Shown one piece after another: positions 54,954 to 64,000 of a stretch of DNA of 64,000 nt. This DNA is from Adiantum capillus-veneris (taxonomy: Eukaryota > Streptophyta > Polypodiopsida > Polypodiales > Pteridaceae), in contig CM043966.1 in the NCBI GenBank assembly GCA_014529385.2, forward strand, positions 36,060,739-36,124,738. Reading direction: 5' to 3'. Position 1 is the first letter of the stretch. The number at the start of each line of letters is the position of its first letter. The translations under genes and the position numbers were made by a program. The notes below the pieces were generated by a model. The model was not told where the DNA came from. It saw only the letters and a program-made list of their open reading frames with translations, and searched no databases.

Positions 54954-57116
54954 CTATGGAGTAATAGACTGTAAAGCTTTCTTAGGACACCTGTTTAGTA
55001 CATAAGTGGCACACATGATGGCCTCAAGCCAAAAAGAATGCGGCAAAGCTTGACTTTTGACCATACATCGTGCCATTTCCGTAAGTGACTTGTTTTTCCT
55101 CTCAGCAACACCATTTTGCTGAGGTGTATAAGGCACTGTACATTGGTGTTTTATCCCACAACTAGCCAGAAATGCATTAAATTCATGAGACATATACTCC
55201 CCCCCTCGATCGGAACGGAGGGTGCCCATAGTACATTTCGAGACATTTTCAGCCATAGCCAGAAATTGTTTGAAGCACATAAAAACTTTGAACTTCGCTT
55301 TAAGCGGAAATACCCATGCATGCCTGGAGTAATCATCATTGAAAGTCACGAAGTAAAGGTAATTTCCCAAGGACGGAGTTTGCATGGGCCCACAAACATC
55401 ACTATGCACAAGCTGCAACTTGCATGTGGCCCGAACTGAACCATCCTTCGGAAATCTAGAACGTTGCATCTTACCCAAAATAGAGCCTTCACAAACATAT
55501 TTGACAGGTGCTTCAAGAGGCGGCAAAGAATCAACCATATCAGATTTCTGCAAACACAGCAAACTGGCAAAATCCAGATGACCAAAACGTGCATGCCAAA
55601 GTTTTGCATTTGAAATAGCCCTTGAATTTGCAACAGCATTTGCAACATTTTGTCCACATTTGTTATACAAAGTGAGCTTATACAGCCCACGGCACAAAAG
55701 ACCAGATGCAACAATTTCATCACCAAAATTGAGATCATGAACTATACATCTGTCATCCACAAACTTGACTACAAGTCCAAGTCTAGCAAGTGCGGATACA
55801 GACAAGAGATTCTCCTTGATCCCAGCTACGTAAAGTGCATCAACAAGTGTGAAAGAACTGCCATTAGTAGCAGTAAGCACAATCTTTTCAACTCCCTCAA
55901 CAGGATAAGAGGCATCATTGGCACAAGTGACTAAATTCCCATGAGGGACAAACTCAAGAGAGGTGAACAATTCACGATGTGAGGTAATGTGCTTTGCAGC
56001 ACCACTATCAAAATACCACACATGTAAATCTGCAGCAAACTGACAAGCATGCATCATGGACAATAGGATTGTAAGTGCACTCTGCACTAAAAGCCCATTC
56101 TGCATCAACATCAGCATTACAGTCTCCTTTATAGAAGACTTAACAATGGCTGCATTTGTAGTGGAACCAGCATTTGCAGTGGAACCACCCTCTTTCTTCT
56201 TAGCCTCTTTTGCCTTCAACTTAGGACACTGCTTGATCAAGTGATCATTAGCTTTACAATAATGGCAACGCATCTTCTTTTTTCCCTTATCACCAGAATT
56301 GCCAGACGAAGTGCTGCCACGAGAAACATTGAGAACAGAAGTTTTGCTACGCGGAGGAGAACCATAAGAAGTGGTTGCATTGCTGTTACCACCCTTTCTT
56401 TGAGAAGCAATAAAAACCTGTTCAATTGCACGATGTCTAGTTCTGTTTTTTCTGGAAAGTGGCTCTTGCAATAGCAATGTGCATAATGCATCAAACTTGA
56501 CAACTTTTGGATTTCCTTGGGTCATAAGTCTCCAAGTACTAGCAAAAGTCTGGTAAGAATCGGGTAAGGCATCAAGAACAGTCTGCACAAGGGAACTGTC
56601 TGAAATGAATTCACCTGCAGAAATAAGTTGCTCATTGATATCCTTAACACTAGCAAGGAAAGTGTCCATATCATCTTCCTCATGCATAATCTTCGACTCC
56701 AGCTCTTTACGCAGCAAAGCAATTTTAGCCTCATTGCGACTTGCATAAAGACCAGCCAATATATTCCAAGCCTGTTTTGCAGATTTTGCTGAACGAATGT
56801 GAGGAACAATGGTGCGCTTCACAGATAATGCAATCAATGCATGAGCCTGCGCATCCTTTACATCCCAACGAGCTTGTTCTACCGTGGGCAAAACAACTCT
56901 AATAGCAGAAATCCTTGCAGCAAGACCTGCAACATCCTCAACATCGCCTACATCCTCAAAACTGGGATGTACATCAATGCCCTGCACAATGTTCGAGACC
57001 CCCTTTGACACAAGAACATGTTGCATCATATAAGCCCACATAGGGTAATTGTCCCCATCCAACCTGTCCTCAACAGCAAACATCTTGAACACATGTGTGT
57101 CGTTGTTGTCAGCCAT
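54954..57116 (-). pseudogene. Copia-2 Gag-protease-integrase open frame
   Basis: The ATG at 57116 opens MADNNDTHVFKMFAVEDRLD. The frame stays open for 720 codons: UBN2-type Gag, a CCHC knuckle (CHYCKANDHLIKQC) near residue 290, the protease active site DSGAAKHIT near residue 380, and an integrase with VHSDVCGPM (first Asp), LRSDRGGEY (second Asp) and NGVAERKN (Glu). It ends at a TAG in ALQSITP*, where Copia-1 has a tyrosine codon (MTPYEAW), so the stop is a point change. Before the protease, a 1-bp loss and a 1-bp gain relative to Copia-1 make about 30 residues read in another frame. Confidence 0.9.
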
Positions 57117-57437
57117 GGTAAATGTTGCACCTGATGTGAAAACTGCCCAAAAATAGGAGAAATGGAGGAGAAACAACATGTGCTATATAGCACAAATCGT
57201 AGAAGACTGTAAGGCACCTATTATGCAGAAAACGACACTGACAGAAATTTTGCACAAAATGACGAAATAGCCTGTGCAGCACTGCTTGTAGTGGAAACGG
57301 AGGCCAAAATGAGCCCGAAATATTTGTCGATCTGCAAACGCTCGCCAAACCTCATTGTAATCGGAGAAAGTGAGCAGGCGTGTGCTGGAGCAGCTGGCGA
57401 CTAAGCCCGGGAGGATGCAACCCGCTCTGATACCAAT

Positions 57438-57664
57438 TGTTGGAATTAGGGTTGCAGAGAAATGCACACAGCTTGGAGAAGACGAAGGAAGCTCAAGGCA
57501 CACAATAGAGAGTGTCTTACTTAGTGTGCAATAGAAAGATAGATAGCCCTAGAATGATGGGTGTATATACAATGCATGGGGGAAGAAACCTCCTAAAGAG
57601 GGAAAAAATGCCCCTGCGGTCCTAGTGTGTTCACACACATCACTACCACATGTATATGGTAACA
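57438..57664 (-). repeat. Copia-2 5' LTR and primer-binding site
   Basis: 227 bp. On the minus strand its end is followed by AT and TGGTATCAGAGCGGG, matching initiator tRNA-Met. Confidence 0.92.
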
Positions 57665-57669
57665 TCTAC

Positions 57670-58856
57670 CTATTTTGGAAAGGCTAAGAGCCATCTTTTT
57701 GTAATCCATAAGTGATTGCTTACAAGATCGAACAATTCTATCCTATTGAGGACCCATCAATTTTAATGGACAAGCAAGCACCTTGCCATTACTGAGTTGT
57801 ACGTTTAACAAGTCATTCTGAGTATCCGACAATTTATGAACCCTAAACGTACAAATGTTGTTAAACAACATTAACAAATGGTTGTTTATACATATAGCAA
57901 GGCTATGAGTTGTTCATAAAAAAGTTTCATTGTTTGTACTTAGAAGTGATTAATGTTTCACCTTCTATTATGGTTCAAACGTTTCGGCAACGTTTGCAAA
58001 TGATTGCAGTAGAAATTATTTAGTTTCCTTTTATAACTATTTACATTCCTCTTTAATGTGTCCTAGGAGAATCCCATTCGCCATCAATATTGGCAAGTAT
58101 GATCATGGATATACATGCTCGAATCTTATTTTGCTAAATGCATGCACACTAGGTGTTATGGGCCCTAGTGTTTAGCAACGGCTGATTTGGAGTGGCATGC
58201 ATATTCATCACATTAGTGCTATGAATCATTTTGCACTCTATGTGCAGTTTCTCTCCAAGATTATGTTTGGATCTACCAATCACCAATAGAGGTCATGGCT
58301 CAGTTTGGGTGCTTGTGGATCTTTCCAGTTAACCGAGATGGTTATTTAGGACATTGTTGATTCCTCACTAATGTCGTACAATATTGTGATCCCTGTTTAC
58401 CAGTCATCATCGGGGAAGACTGTCTGTAAACCATGGGGAAAAACATCTCAATGTTGTCAGTTCTGTCAGTTCTCCAAGGGGATAGGCAGATTACAAAGTG
58501 TAATCTTGTGCTAAAGGATATGCAACGTGCATACATTAGCACCAAGCAATCCAATTTGTAAGCATTTATTGCTTACCATAAGTTCAAACATGTTTGTGAC
58601 TAGGTTTAGTCTCTTCATGCATAATTCAGGTCCTTAATCTTGCACCTAGTTATGATGGGGTTGTTTACTAGTGAAAATTGAGAACAAGTCAAGGACTTAT
58701 ATTTTGCTGATAAGTTACGTTAGCCAAATACTTTCATGGAAAGTGAAAAGAGGTACTTTTTCGAGTACAACTTTGTTGTGATAACTCATTTAGCATGCTC
58801 ATGTGCGTTCTAAATGGAGTCTACACACTATGTTGGATAGGAGCCGGTAACATAAG
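57670..58856 (+). other. Interior of the three-LTR element, right part
   Basis: AT-rich sequence between Copia-2 and the repeated 3' end. No open frame with a known domain. The same GGCTAAGAGCCATCT phrase occurs just before Copia-2 (about 52509) and just after it (57680), so a short duplication surrounds the insertion beyond the 5-bp TSD. Confidence 0.5.
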
Positions 58857-59014
58857 ATGGTTGTAAATGGACAACAATGTGGAAAATCAAGATGCTACTC
58901 TTGGTTTCATTGGACCTTTTACCAAACCGTGTTCCAGCCAAGCACCGTGGAAAACATTAGTGTATCACCACTCTTGTTTTTGAGGACGAAAACACTTCTC
59001 CAAGGGGGGAGTAA

Positions 59015-59170
59015 TGTTAGGCCTAAGGTAGGATGGGCTAAGGCCTAGGGTCAACTCTAGATACACATGCGGTACAAGGGTTATATGTAGCTAAGAGCTA
59101 GAGGGCTAGGGGCCTATATATAGGCAGGTTGGGTGGTTATGAGCATGTCTATCTTCCCTATGGCCTTTCA
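59015..59170 (+). repeat. LTR-c, right terminal LTR
   Basis: 156 bp, TGTTAGGCCTAAGG ... GGCCTTTCA, preceded by AAGGGGGGAGTAA. The Copia-3 RT sequence starts immediately after the CATTT flank. Confidence 0.9.
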
Positions 59171-59175
59171 CATTT

Positions 59176-60371
59176 GGTGTGTATACTAAAGAATAGTCTT
59201 TACGATCTAAAGCAAGCACCAGGTAGTGGTATCATAAGGTGGATGCTTGTATGAAATCCCAAGGATTTATGCGTATTTTATGTGAAAGACTATGAAATGG
59301 ATACCTTATTATGCGTATTCTTTATGTAGATGACATGCTCATTGCTGGCCATTCTAAAAAGGACATTGCTGACCTAAAACAGAGGCTACATAGTCAGTTT
59401 GACATGAAAGATTTGGGTGATGCCAATCATATTTGGGTACGTGCATTACTCAAGATGGTAAGCACAGAAGGGGAAGTCATTAAGTACTCCATTGCCTACC
59501 TATTTGAAACCCGCCAAGAATGATCGTCCAAAATTTGTTGAGGAAAAATTTGTGATGGCTAAGGTTCCTTATGCTTCAGCTTGTGGTTGTCTCATGTATG
59601 CCACAATGGCTACAAGACTTGACATTGCATATGCAGTGGGAGTTATCAACGGGTATATGCCCAGTCCTGGAAAAAAGCATTAGGATGCTTTCAAATTGAT
59701 TCTCAGATACTTGAGTGCCACATCGGATAGACAATTATGCTATGGTCTTGGAGAGTTATCCATTAGGGCATATGTTGACAGTGATTATACAGGCTGTGTT
59801 GACAATCAAAAATCAAGGACTGGTTGGATCTACACTTTTGCTGGTTCTGCTATTTCTGGAGATTCATTCTTCAAGATCGTATGTCAATTTCCATTACAAA
59901 GGCAGAGTATGTCTCTTTTGAGTGAAGCATGCAAAGAAGCTATATGGTTTACTTGTCTAGTGGGACATATTGGACTAGAGCAGAAGATACGATCCTTCAC
60001 TGTGATAGTTAGGGTGCTATTGCCTTAGCTAATGATCCAATGTTTCATGCAAAGACAAAACACATTGATGTGCGTTATCACTTCAGTTATGATTGCCTAG
60101 CAAACAAGAAGCTTGACTTGGTGAAGATACATACATCAGATAACATAGCAGATGCACTCACTAAGAATCTCTCTAACAAACAAGAAGCTTGAATTGATGA
60201 AGATACATACATCAAAGAATGTTGGAGATGCAATCACCAAGAATTTCTCCAACAATCAGTTTTAACATTGTTGTTAGTTGAAGGGCATCAAGTGAAGATG
60301 CGGAATTCTTCACTAATTATATAGGTTGTATAGTTTTACGCCCTCCCACATTGGCCATCAAGTGGGATAAT
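59176..60371 (+). pseudogene. Copia-3 RT end, RNase H and 3' terminus
   Basis: RT resumes with LYDLKQAPG-type residues, then MRILYVDDMLIAGHSKKDIA (YVDD intact, about 59311) and DMKDLGDANHIW. RNase H follows: ASACGCLMYATMATRLDIAY, YVDSDYTGCVDNQKSRTGWI, then MFHAKTKHIDVRYHF and VKIHTSDNIADALTKNL. A 76-bp segment of the 3' end is duplicated (60103-60178 and 60179-60252). The polypurine tract at 60357-60371 precedes the LTR. Confidence 0.82.
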
Positions 60372-60546
60372 GTTGGGTTGTTGACCATGTAGGTCGGGCA
60401 TCCGCCGCCCATCACTAACCTATATAACTAACCGTTAATTGTATAAAAATACAATTATGAGCCACACATGAACTAATCTACTATCATATGCTACAAAGAA
60501 GAAGAGGGCTAGCTCTCCCTCACCATATTTGTGTCGTGTGTTATGT

Positions 60547-60605
<59 letters not shown>

Positions 60606-60723
60606 TCCAACTTTTCCCTTTTACTTCCCTTCAATATAAGCATGTTTGTAAATCCTAGTTCAAGAACCCTTTTAGAAAGAGTGAAACAAATCTCTCTTGT
60701 TGAGGAATTTCTCCCTCCTGACA
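60372..60723 (+). repeat. Copia-3 3' LTR (end uncertain), with (CT)n
   Basis: Starts TGTTGGGTTGTTGACCATG directly after the polypurine tract. The right end is uncertain; CCTCCTGACA at 60723 is one candidate. It contains a (CT)n tract at 60549-60602. I found no partner LTR in the window. Confidence 0.5.
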
Positions 60724-61908
60724 TCTCTCTACACATACTGTCTCATTTGACTAGCACAATCCCTCGCTGATTCTGCCGCTCTGGTTTGAAGCTATAGATG
60801 TACCGTGCTTGGTTCTTGTTTTAGCAAATGAGGCAATAAAACTTTGGACTAGAATCTACAAGTTGTAAATACTCCCAAGTTCTAAAACTTCTAAGGCCTC
60901 GCCCTTTAGTGTCATTCCAAACCTCGTGTGAAAATTGTAGACCTTTTTAGCTCTGAGAACTTTCTGACATATTTCCAAGTGATCAAGGGGATTTCCTAAT
61001 CCATCATACAATTTCACCCATTTTTGAAAATTAACCAGTCTTACTTTTTGTGTGTGGTCTAACCCATTTTCGGCATCCCCAATCCTAGATCTTCAAAAAA
61101 ATTAAATTATGTCCCATTTGGTCGCTTGTTGGTTTGTTGGTCATCGTTTTATCCAGCTTTGTGTTTTATTTCCTCCAATGATCCAATCATATGGGATAAA
61201 ATTCATGCTCTCATACATTAGAGTAAATATATATAGTGGTTGGGATGGCTCCACATGAGTTGGATAACCACAAAAACTCTAGTGGTGGATGATTTGACAT
61301 GGTTGAGGTTCACTCAAAACTCTCAAAAATAGTCCTTGAATAGCTCACCTTAGCCTAATGTAAACATTCTCTATTTGCCCCTTGTAGTCACTAATCAGTC
61401 AATTACTTATGGCCCTCAGGTCTTAGGATACCTACTCTAGACACCCTAAACATTTGAAATTGGGAATTTCATTGCTCTTAAGATTTTTATATGACTATAC
61501 CTACCTCAATTTGGAGTTGTGTATAGAAGTTAGAGTAATCTTGGTGAATTGCACTTGAAATTGTGCTTGTAACTTGGTCTCCTCATAGTATTTTTGACCC
61601 AAAACTTGAGATATGAGATACGAGATATAAACAAGGATATCTATAAGTTTATGAAATTAGAAGCATTCACTATGAAAAAAAGTTTAGTAATTTAATACTC
61701 GACTTTTTTCAATTATGAATAATCTGACTACACAAAATTGTTCACGATGATGACTTTTACCGCTTGTTTAGTTTTGGTTCAATTTGTCTTGTCCACAATC
61801 CAGTATTTAGTATATTAGACTCTTTGATTCCAATTATAGCCCTTGGAGATGACCATACAGTATAAATTTTATCAAACTTCATCTATGGGCTCTATTTGGC
61901 ACGTATAT

Positions 61909-62399
61909 ACAAAAGTCCAGTATCACGATACTCTTTTGGCTCACTTTTTTACCAAACTTGTATCACTAATGGTTTATTTGTAATTTTTTGTAGATTTGTT
62001 GTGTTGGTCTCAATTTAATTGCTAAAATTTGTCCAAATTTGAAATCTAAAATGTGTTGAAGTATCTCTATAGGATTGTCAAATCAGTAGCATTGCCCCTA
62101 GAGCTTAAGACTTGCTATGAAGGTTTTGACTTGGTATAATTGCTCCCAATATCAAGTTAAGTACCTTGTCAAATTTTGGTTAGGTTTGGATCTATTTAGC
62201 TTGACCAAGTGCCCAATTTTGAGTTTGGGAAACTCGTTGATTTTAGTTTTTGGTCCCTATAGGGAATCAAAAAGTACAAAACTTGTTCTAACCTCCTCTA
62301 TTGGCCACTTTCAGCATGTATATTCATTGTATACCAAGAGCTTTGCAAAAGTGTCAAGTTTTGGCCCAAAAGATCGGTATCGTGATACTGGACTTTTGT
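61909..62399. repeat. 23-bp perfect inverted repeat, 445 bp apart
   Basis: The 23 bases at 61909-61931 (ACAAAAGTCCAG then TATCACGATAC) are the exact reverse complement of 62377-62399. Each arm ends in a near-palindrome, GTATCACGATAC. A related core, CAGTATCACAATACTG, occurs once more at about 62737. No duplication of flanking bases was found. Confidence 0.75.
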
Positions 62400-62540
62400 C
62401 TAGACTTGGCTCAGACTTATCAATGTGATAGTCCTTCGCTTGGTGAGTCCAATGATGTCTCTTGAGGTCAATTTGGTATTGGTTTCAAGAAATTTTCACT
62501 AGTTTTTAGTATGTTTTCTTATTTTACTAGTTTGCTCTGT

Positions 62541-62712
62541 TGGTCCCTATTTTCAACTCCAAATTCCCAAAAATTTGGTATGTGGTATGTACACACCATT
62601 CATAAGCCAAGTGAAAAGTTTGACTAGGGTTGGTCCCTATTTTCAACTCCAAATTACCCAAAAATTGGTATGTGATATGTACACACCATGCATGAGCCAA
62701 GTAAAAAGTCAA
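62541..62712. repeat. 90-bp tandem duplication
   Basis: TGGTCCCTATTTTCAACTCC begins at 62541 and again at 62631. Both copies continue through GTATGT(G/A)(G/T)ATGTACACACCAT and GAGCCAAGT-like ends with some substitutions. Confidence 0.85.
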
Positions 62713-63429
62713 AATCAATTTTCAGCCCTTTTGTTCAGTATCACAATACTGAACAATAGTGTCAATATTCAAATTCGTGGGTTTCGATGGCTTCTATGCA
62801 TCTTGATAGTGGTTTAGTAAGTTTGTCTAGCATCAACAAATTTCAAGCAAACATCCATAAAACCCTTCAAAGACACCACTCAAAAAACCTCTTTGAAATG
62901 TACCATGGCTGATTTTGAATGAATGGGGTTTGTCCACACACCTTTAGTGATGTTTCCTACTTACCCTTCTACTATGAAAGCTCAAAAACGTAAAAGATGT
63001 GAAAAAATAGCAAAAATAAAACAAATCTATCTCCAATTCAACGAAAACCTTCCCAGCTACCCCAAGAGCTTAAAGCATATCCCACTAGCATGAACCTAAT
63101 CTAAACACACTAAAGGGGTTTTTGGCAGTACCTTATTACTTCCAAATCCCTCAACACAATTGCAAACCAATAACTAACCATGTGCTAAAAATAAGGTAAG
63201 GTAACTACTCTAGAGTGATCTAGAGGTAATTTTGGATAATGAATCTAAGTACATGATTTTCTTTAGTTTAGGCTACCTCATCCCCAACAATGGTGCCAAA
63301 TGTTACGGGGTTCCGTAACTCCGCTAATCTTATTGTAGTAATAGTAATAGCAAGAATGTTAAACATCATTGTCAATCAAAGGGACGTAGTTGACCCAGCT
63401 AGTGCATGGAAGCCAAAAGAGGGTGTTAA

Positions 63430-63535
63430 GAGTCTCAAAAAACCTAGTCACAGCATGCTACAATCCTTTGCTAATCTCAAGGAAACCCAGTCATCATTGC
63501 ATGCTACAATCCTATGCTAACCTCAAGTAAACCAA
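63430..63535. repeat. About 53-bp tandem duplication
   Basis: GCATGCTACAATCCT(T/A)TGCTAA(T/C)CTCAAG occurs twice about 53 bp apart, each time followed by (G/T)AAACC. Confidence 0.75.
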
Positions 63536-64000
63536 ATCACTTAAAGCTACTCTAAAATTGCTCATCAAACTGATGTATTTCACCTAGAAAATGATGTTTG
63601 ATTGCAACCAAACTTGCCATGATGATAGAAAAGACCTTCAAGAACATGCTCGAGCCTCAAATCCATCGTACAATTGCCAAATGCAAAAAATGATACTGGA
63701 TAATAGGTCTAAATTTAGCACATAAATTTTGGTAGTGAATACATCCTATAGCTTTGTAATGTCAAGCTCTATCTATAGCTACTTTTGGAATCACAAACGG
63801 ATAAATCACAAGTTAAGACTAAAAATAGCATGTGGAGGGCCATGCCAAAACTTCATGCGAGGAAGATACAAGGAAAGAGAGCTTGTAGAGGTAGATATAA
63901 GTACGCAGTACAACTTGAGATCAATTCATTATCTCATAAAAACATAGGTTCAATTTACAAAGAGTGGCATTTTTACTTTGCCAACAATCAAAATCTGGCC

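Larger units (their letters stand above)
52526..57664 (-). mobile_element. Copia-2: full-length Ty1/Copia element, damaged coding
   Basis: The LTRs are 52526-52752 and 57438-57664, both 227 bp (TGTTGGAATTAGGG ... ATGGTAACA). The flanks are TCTAT (52521-52525) and TCTAC (57665-57669), a 5-bp duplication with one change. The primer site (ATTGGTATCAGAGC on the minus strand) lies beside the right LTR. The interior follows the same order as Copia-1 and serves as its uninterrupted template. Coding is damaged by a stop after integrase, frameshifts near 54600 and 53460, and an altered RT catalytic box. Confidence 0.93.
49568..59170 (+). mobile_element. Short-LTR non-autonomous element with three LTR copies
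   Basis: The LTR copies are about 155 bp: a at 49568-49680 (truncated), b at 49861-50015 and c at 59015-59170. All start TGT(C/T)A and, where complete, end GGCCTTTCA. A polypurine tract (AAGGGGGGAGTAA) precedes b and c, and the primer site TGGTATCAGAGC follows b at 50017. The outer flanks are CATTC (49563-49567) and CATTT (59171-59175), and the Copia-3 RT frame resumes after the right flank. Without Copia-2 it is about 4.46 kb. The interior has no recognisable Gag, RT or integrase. It fits a LARD/TRIM-like element dependent on a Gypsy partner. Confidence 0.8.
46738..60371 (+). mobile_element. Copia-3: old plus-strand Ty1/Copia element, 5' end missing
   Basis: This runs from the first Gag relics to the polypurine tract CATCAAGTGGGATAA at about 60357-60371, after which a 3' LTR starts TGTTGGGTTGTTGACC. 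It is the only clearly plus-strand Copia in the window and the most decayed. It contains the three-LTR element at 49568-59170, which in turn contains Copia-2. I place its left limit only approximately. Confidence 0.72.
60724..64000. other. Intergenic, no gene recognised
   Basis: AT-rich sequence with short open frames only. It contains the inverted repeat at 61909-62399, the tandem duplications at 62541-62712 and about 63430-63535, and nothing resembling a host exon, LTR or RNA gene. Confidence 0.5.

Noticed and set aside
63283-63320. CAATGGTGCCAAATGTTACGGGG as a retrotransposon primer site
   Set aside because: It weakly resembles TGGCGCC-type primer sites, but there is no LTR end beside it and no element downstream within the window.
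1-64000. CRISPR arrays, operons, tRNA or rRNA genes
   Set aside because: None was seen. The window is plant nuclear DNA, and the spaced repeats are microsatellites, LTRs or tandem duplications.

Overview
This window reads as nuclear DNA of a land plant with a large, retrotransposon-dense genome. The evidence is plant-type GT-AG introns in a SWI3 chromatin-remodelling gene, several families of plant Ty1/Copia and Ty3/Gypsy (chromodomain) LTR retrotransposons, a DUF659-type hAT transposon, and a roughly 33 kb intron. Long, transposon-filled introns suggest a fern or gymnosperm more than a compact angiosperm, but the sequence alone does not fix the species.

Host gene (minus strand). Three exons of a SWI3A/B-type SWI/SNF subunit are present: exon 1 (34830-35037, start ATG), exon 2 (1059-2032) and exon 3 (about 783-964). 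The C-terminal exons lie off the left edge. Exons 1 and 2 are split in the middle of the SWIRM domain by an intron of 32,797 bp (2033-34829), and the two halves join exactly in phase.

The intron is a nest of transposons, each bounded by its own target-site duplication (TSD). Gypsy-1 (4032-33771) contains Copia-1 (4691-31795, TSD AACAA). Copia-1 contains a hAT-like MITE (4952-5314, TSD GTGCCATG), a solo LTR (7563-8783, TSD TACAT) and a hAT transposon (10631-31042, TSD GAACRAAT). The hAT contains Gypsy-2 (12418-19958, TSD CCACG) and Gypsy-3 (20860-29558, TSD GCTTT). With the insertions removed, Copia-1 shrinks to about 5.1 kb, the hAT to about 4.2 kb and the intron to about 3 kb. Gypsy-3 is the youngest element and the only complete one: it has two 1477-bp LTRs that look identical and an uninterrupted 1687-residue Gag-Pol with a chromodomain. 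All four identifiable LTR retrotransposons in the intron lie in the sense direction of SWI3.

Right of the gene (35038-64000) there is a candidate promoter, then intergenic DNA made of older retrotransposon debris: two Gypsy-4 LTR copies with an integrase-chromodomain tail, a Copia-4 5' fragment, a Copia-5 3' end, and a reverse-transcriptase-like relic (45645-46259) that may come from a Penelope-like element. A decayed plus-strand Copia-3 (about 46738-60371) is interrupted by a short-LTR non-autonomous element with three LTR copies (49568-59170). That element is itself interrupted by Copia-2 (52526-57664), a sister of Copia-1. The last 3 kb hold no recognisable gene. GA/CT microsatellites are common. 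I found no tRNA, rRNA or CRISPR features.
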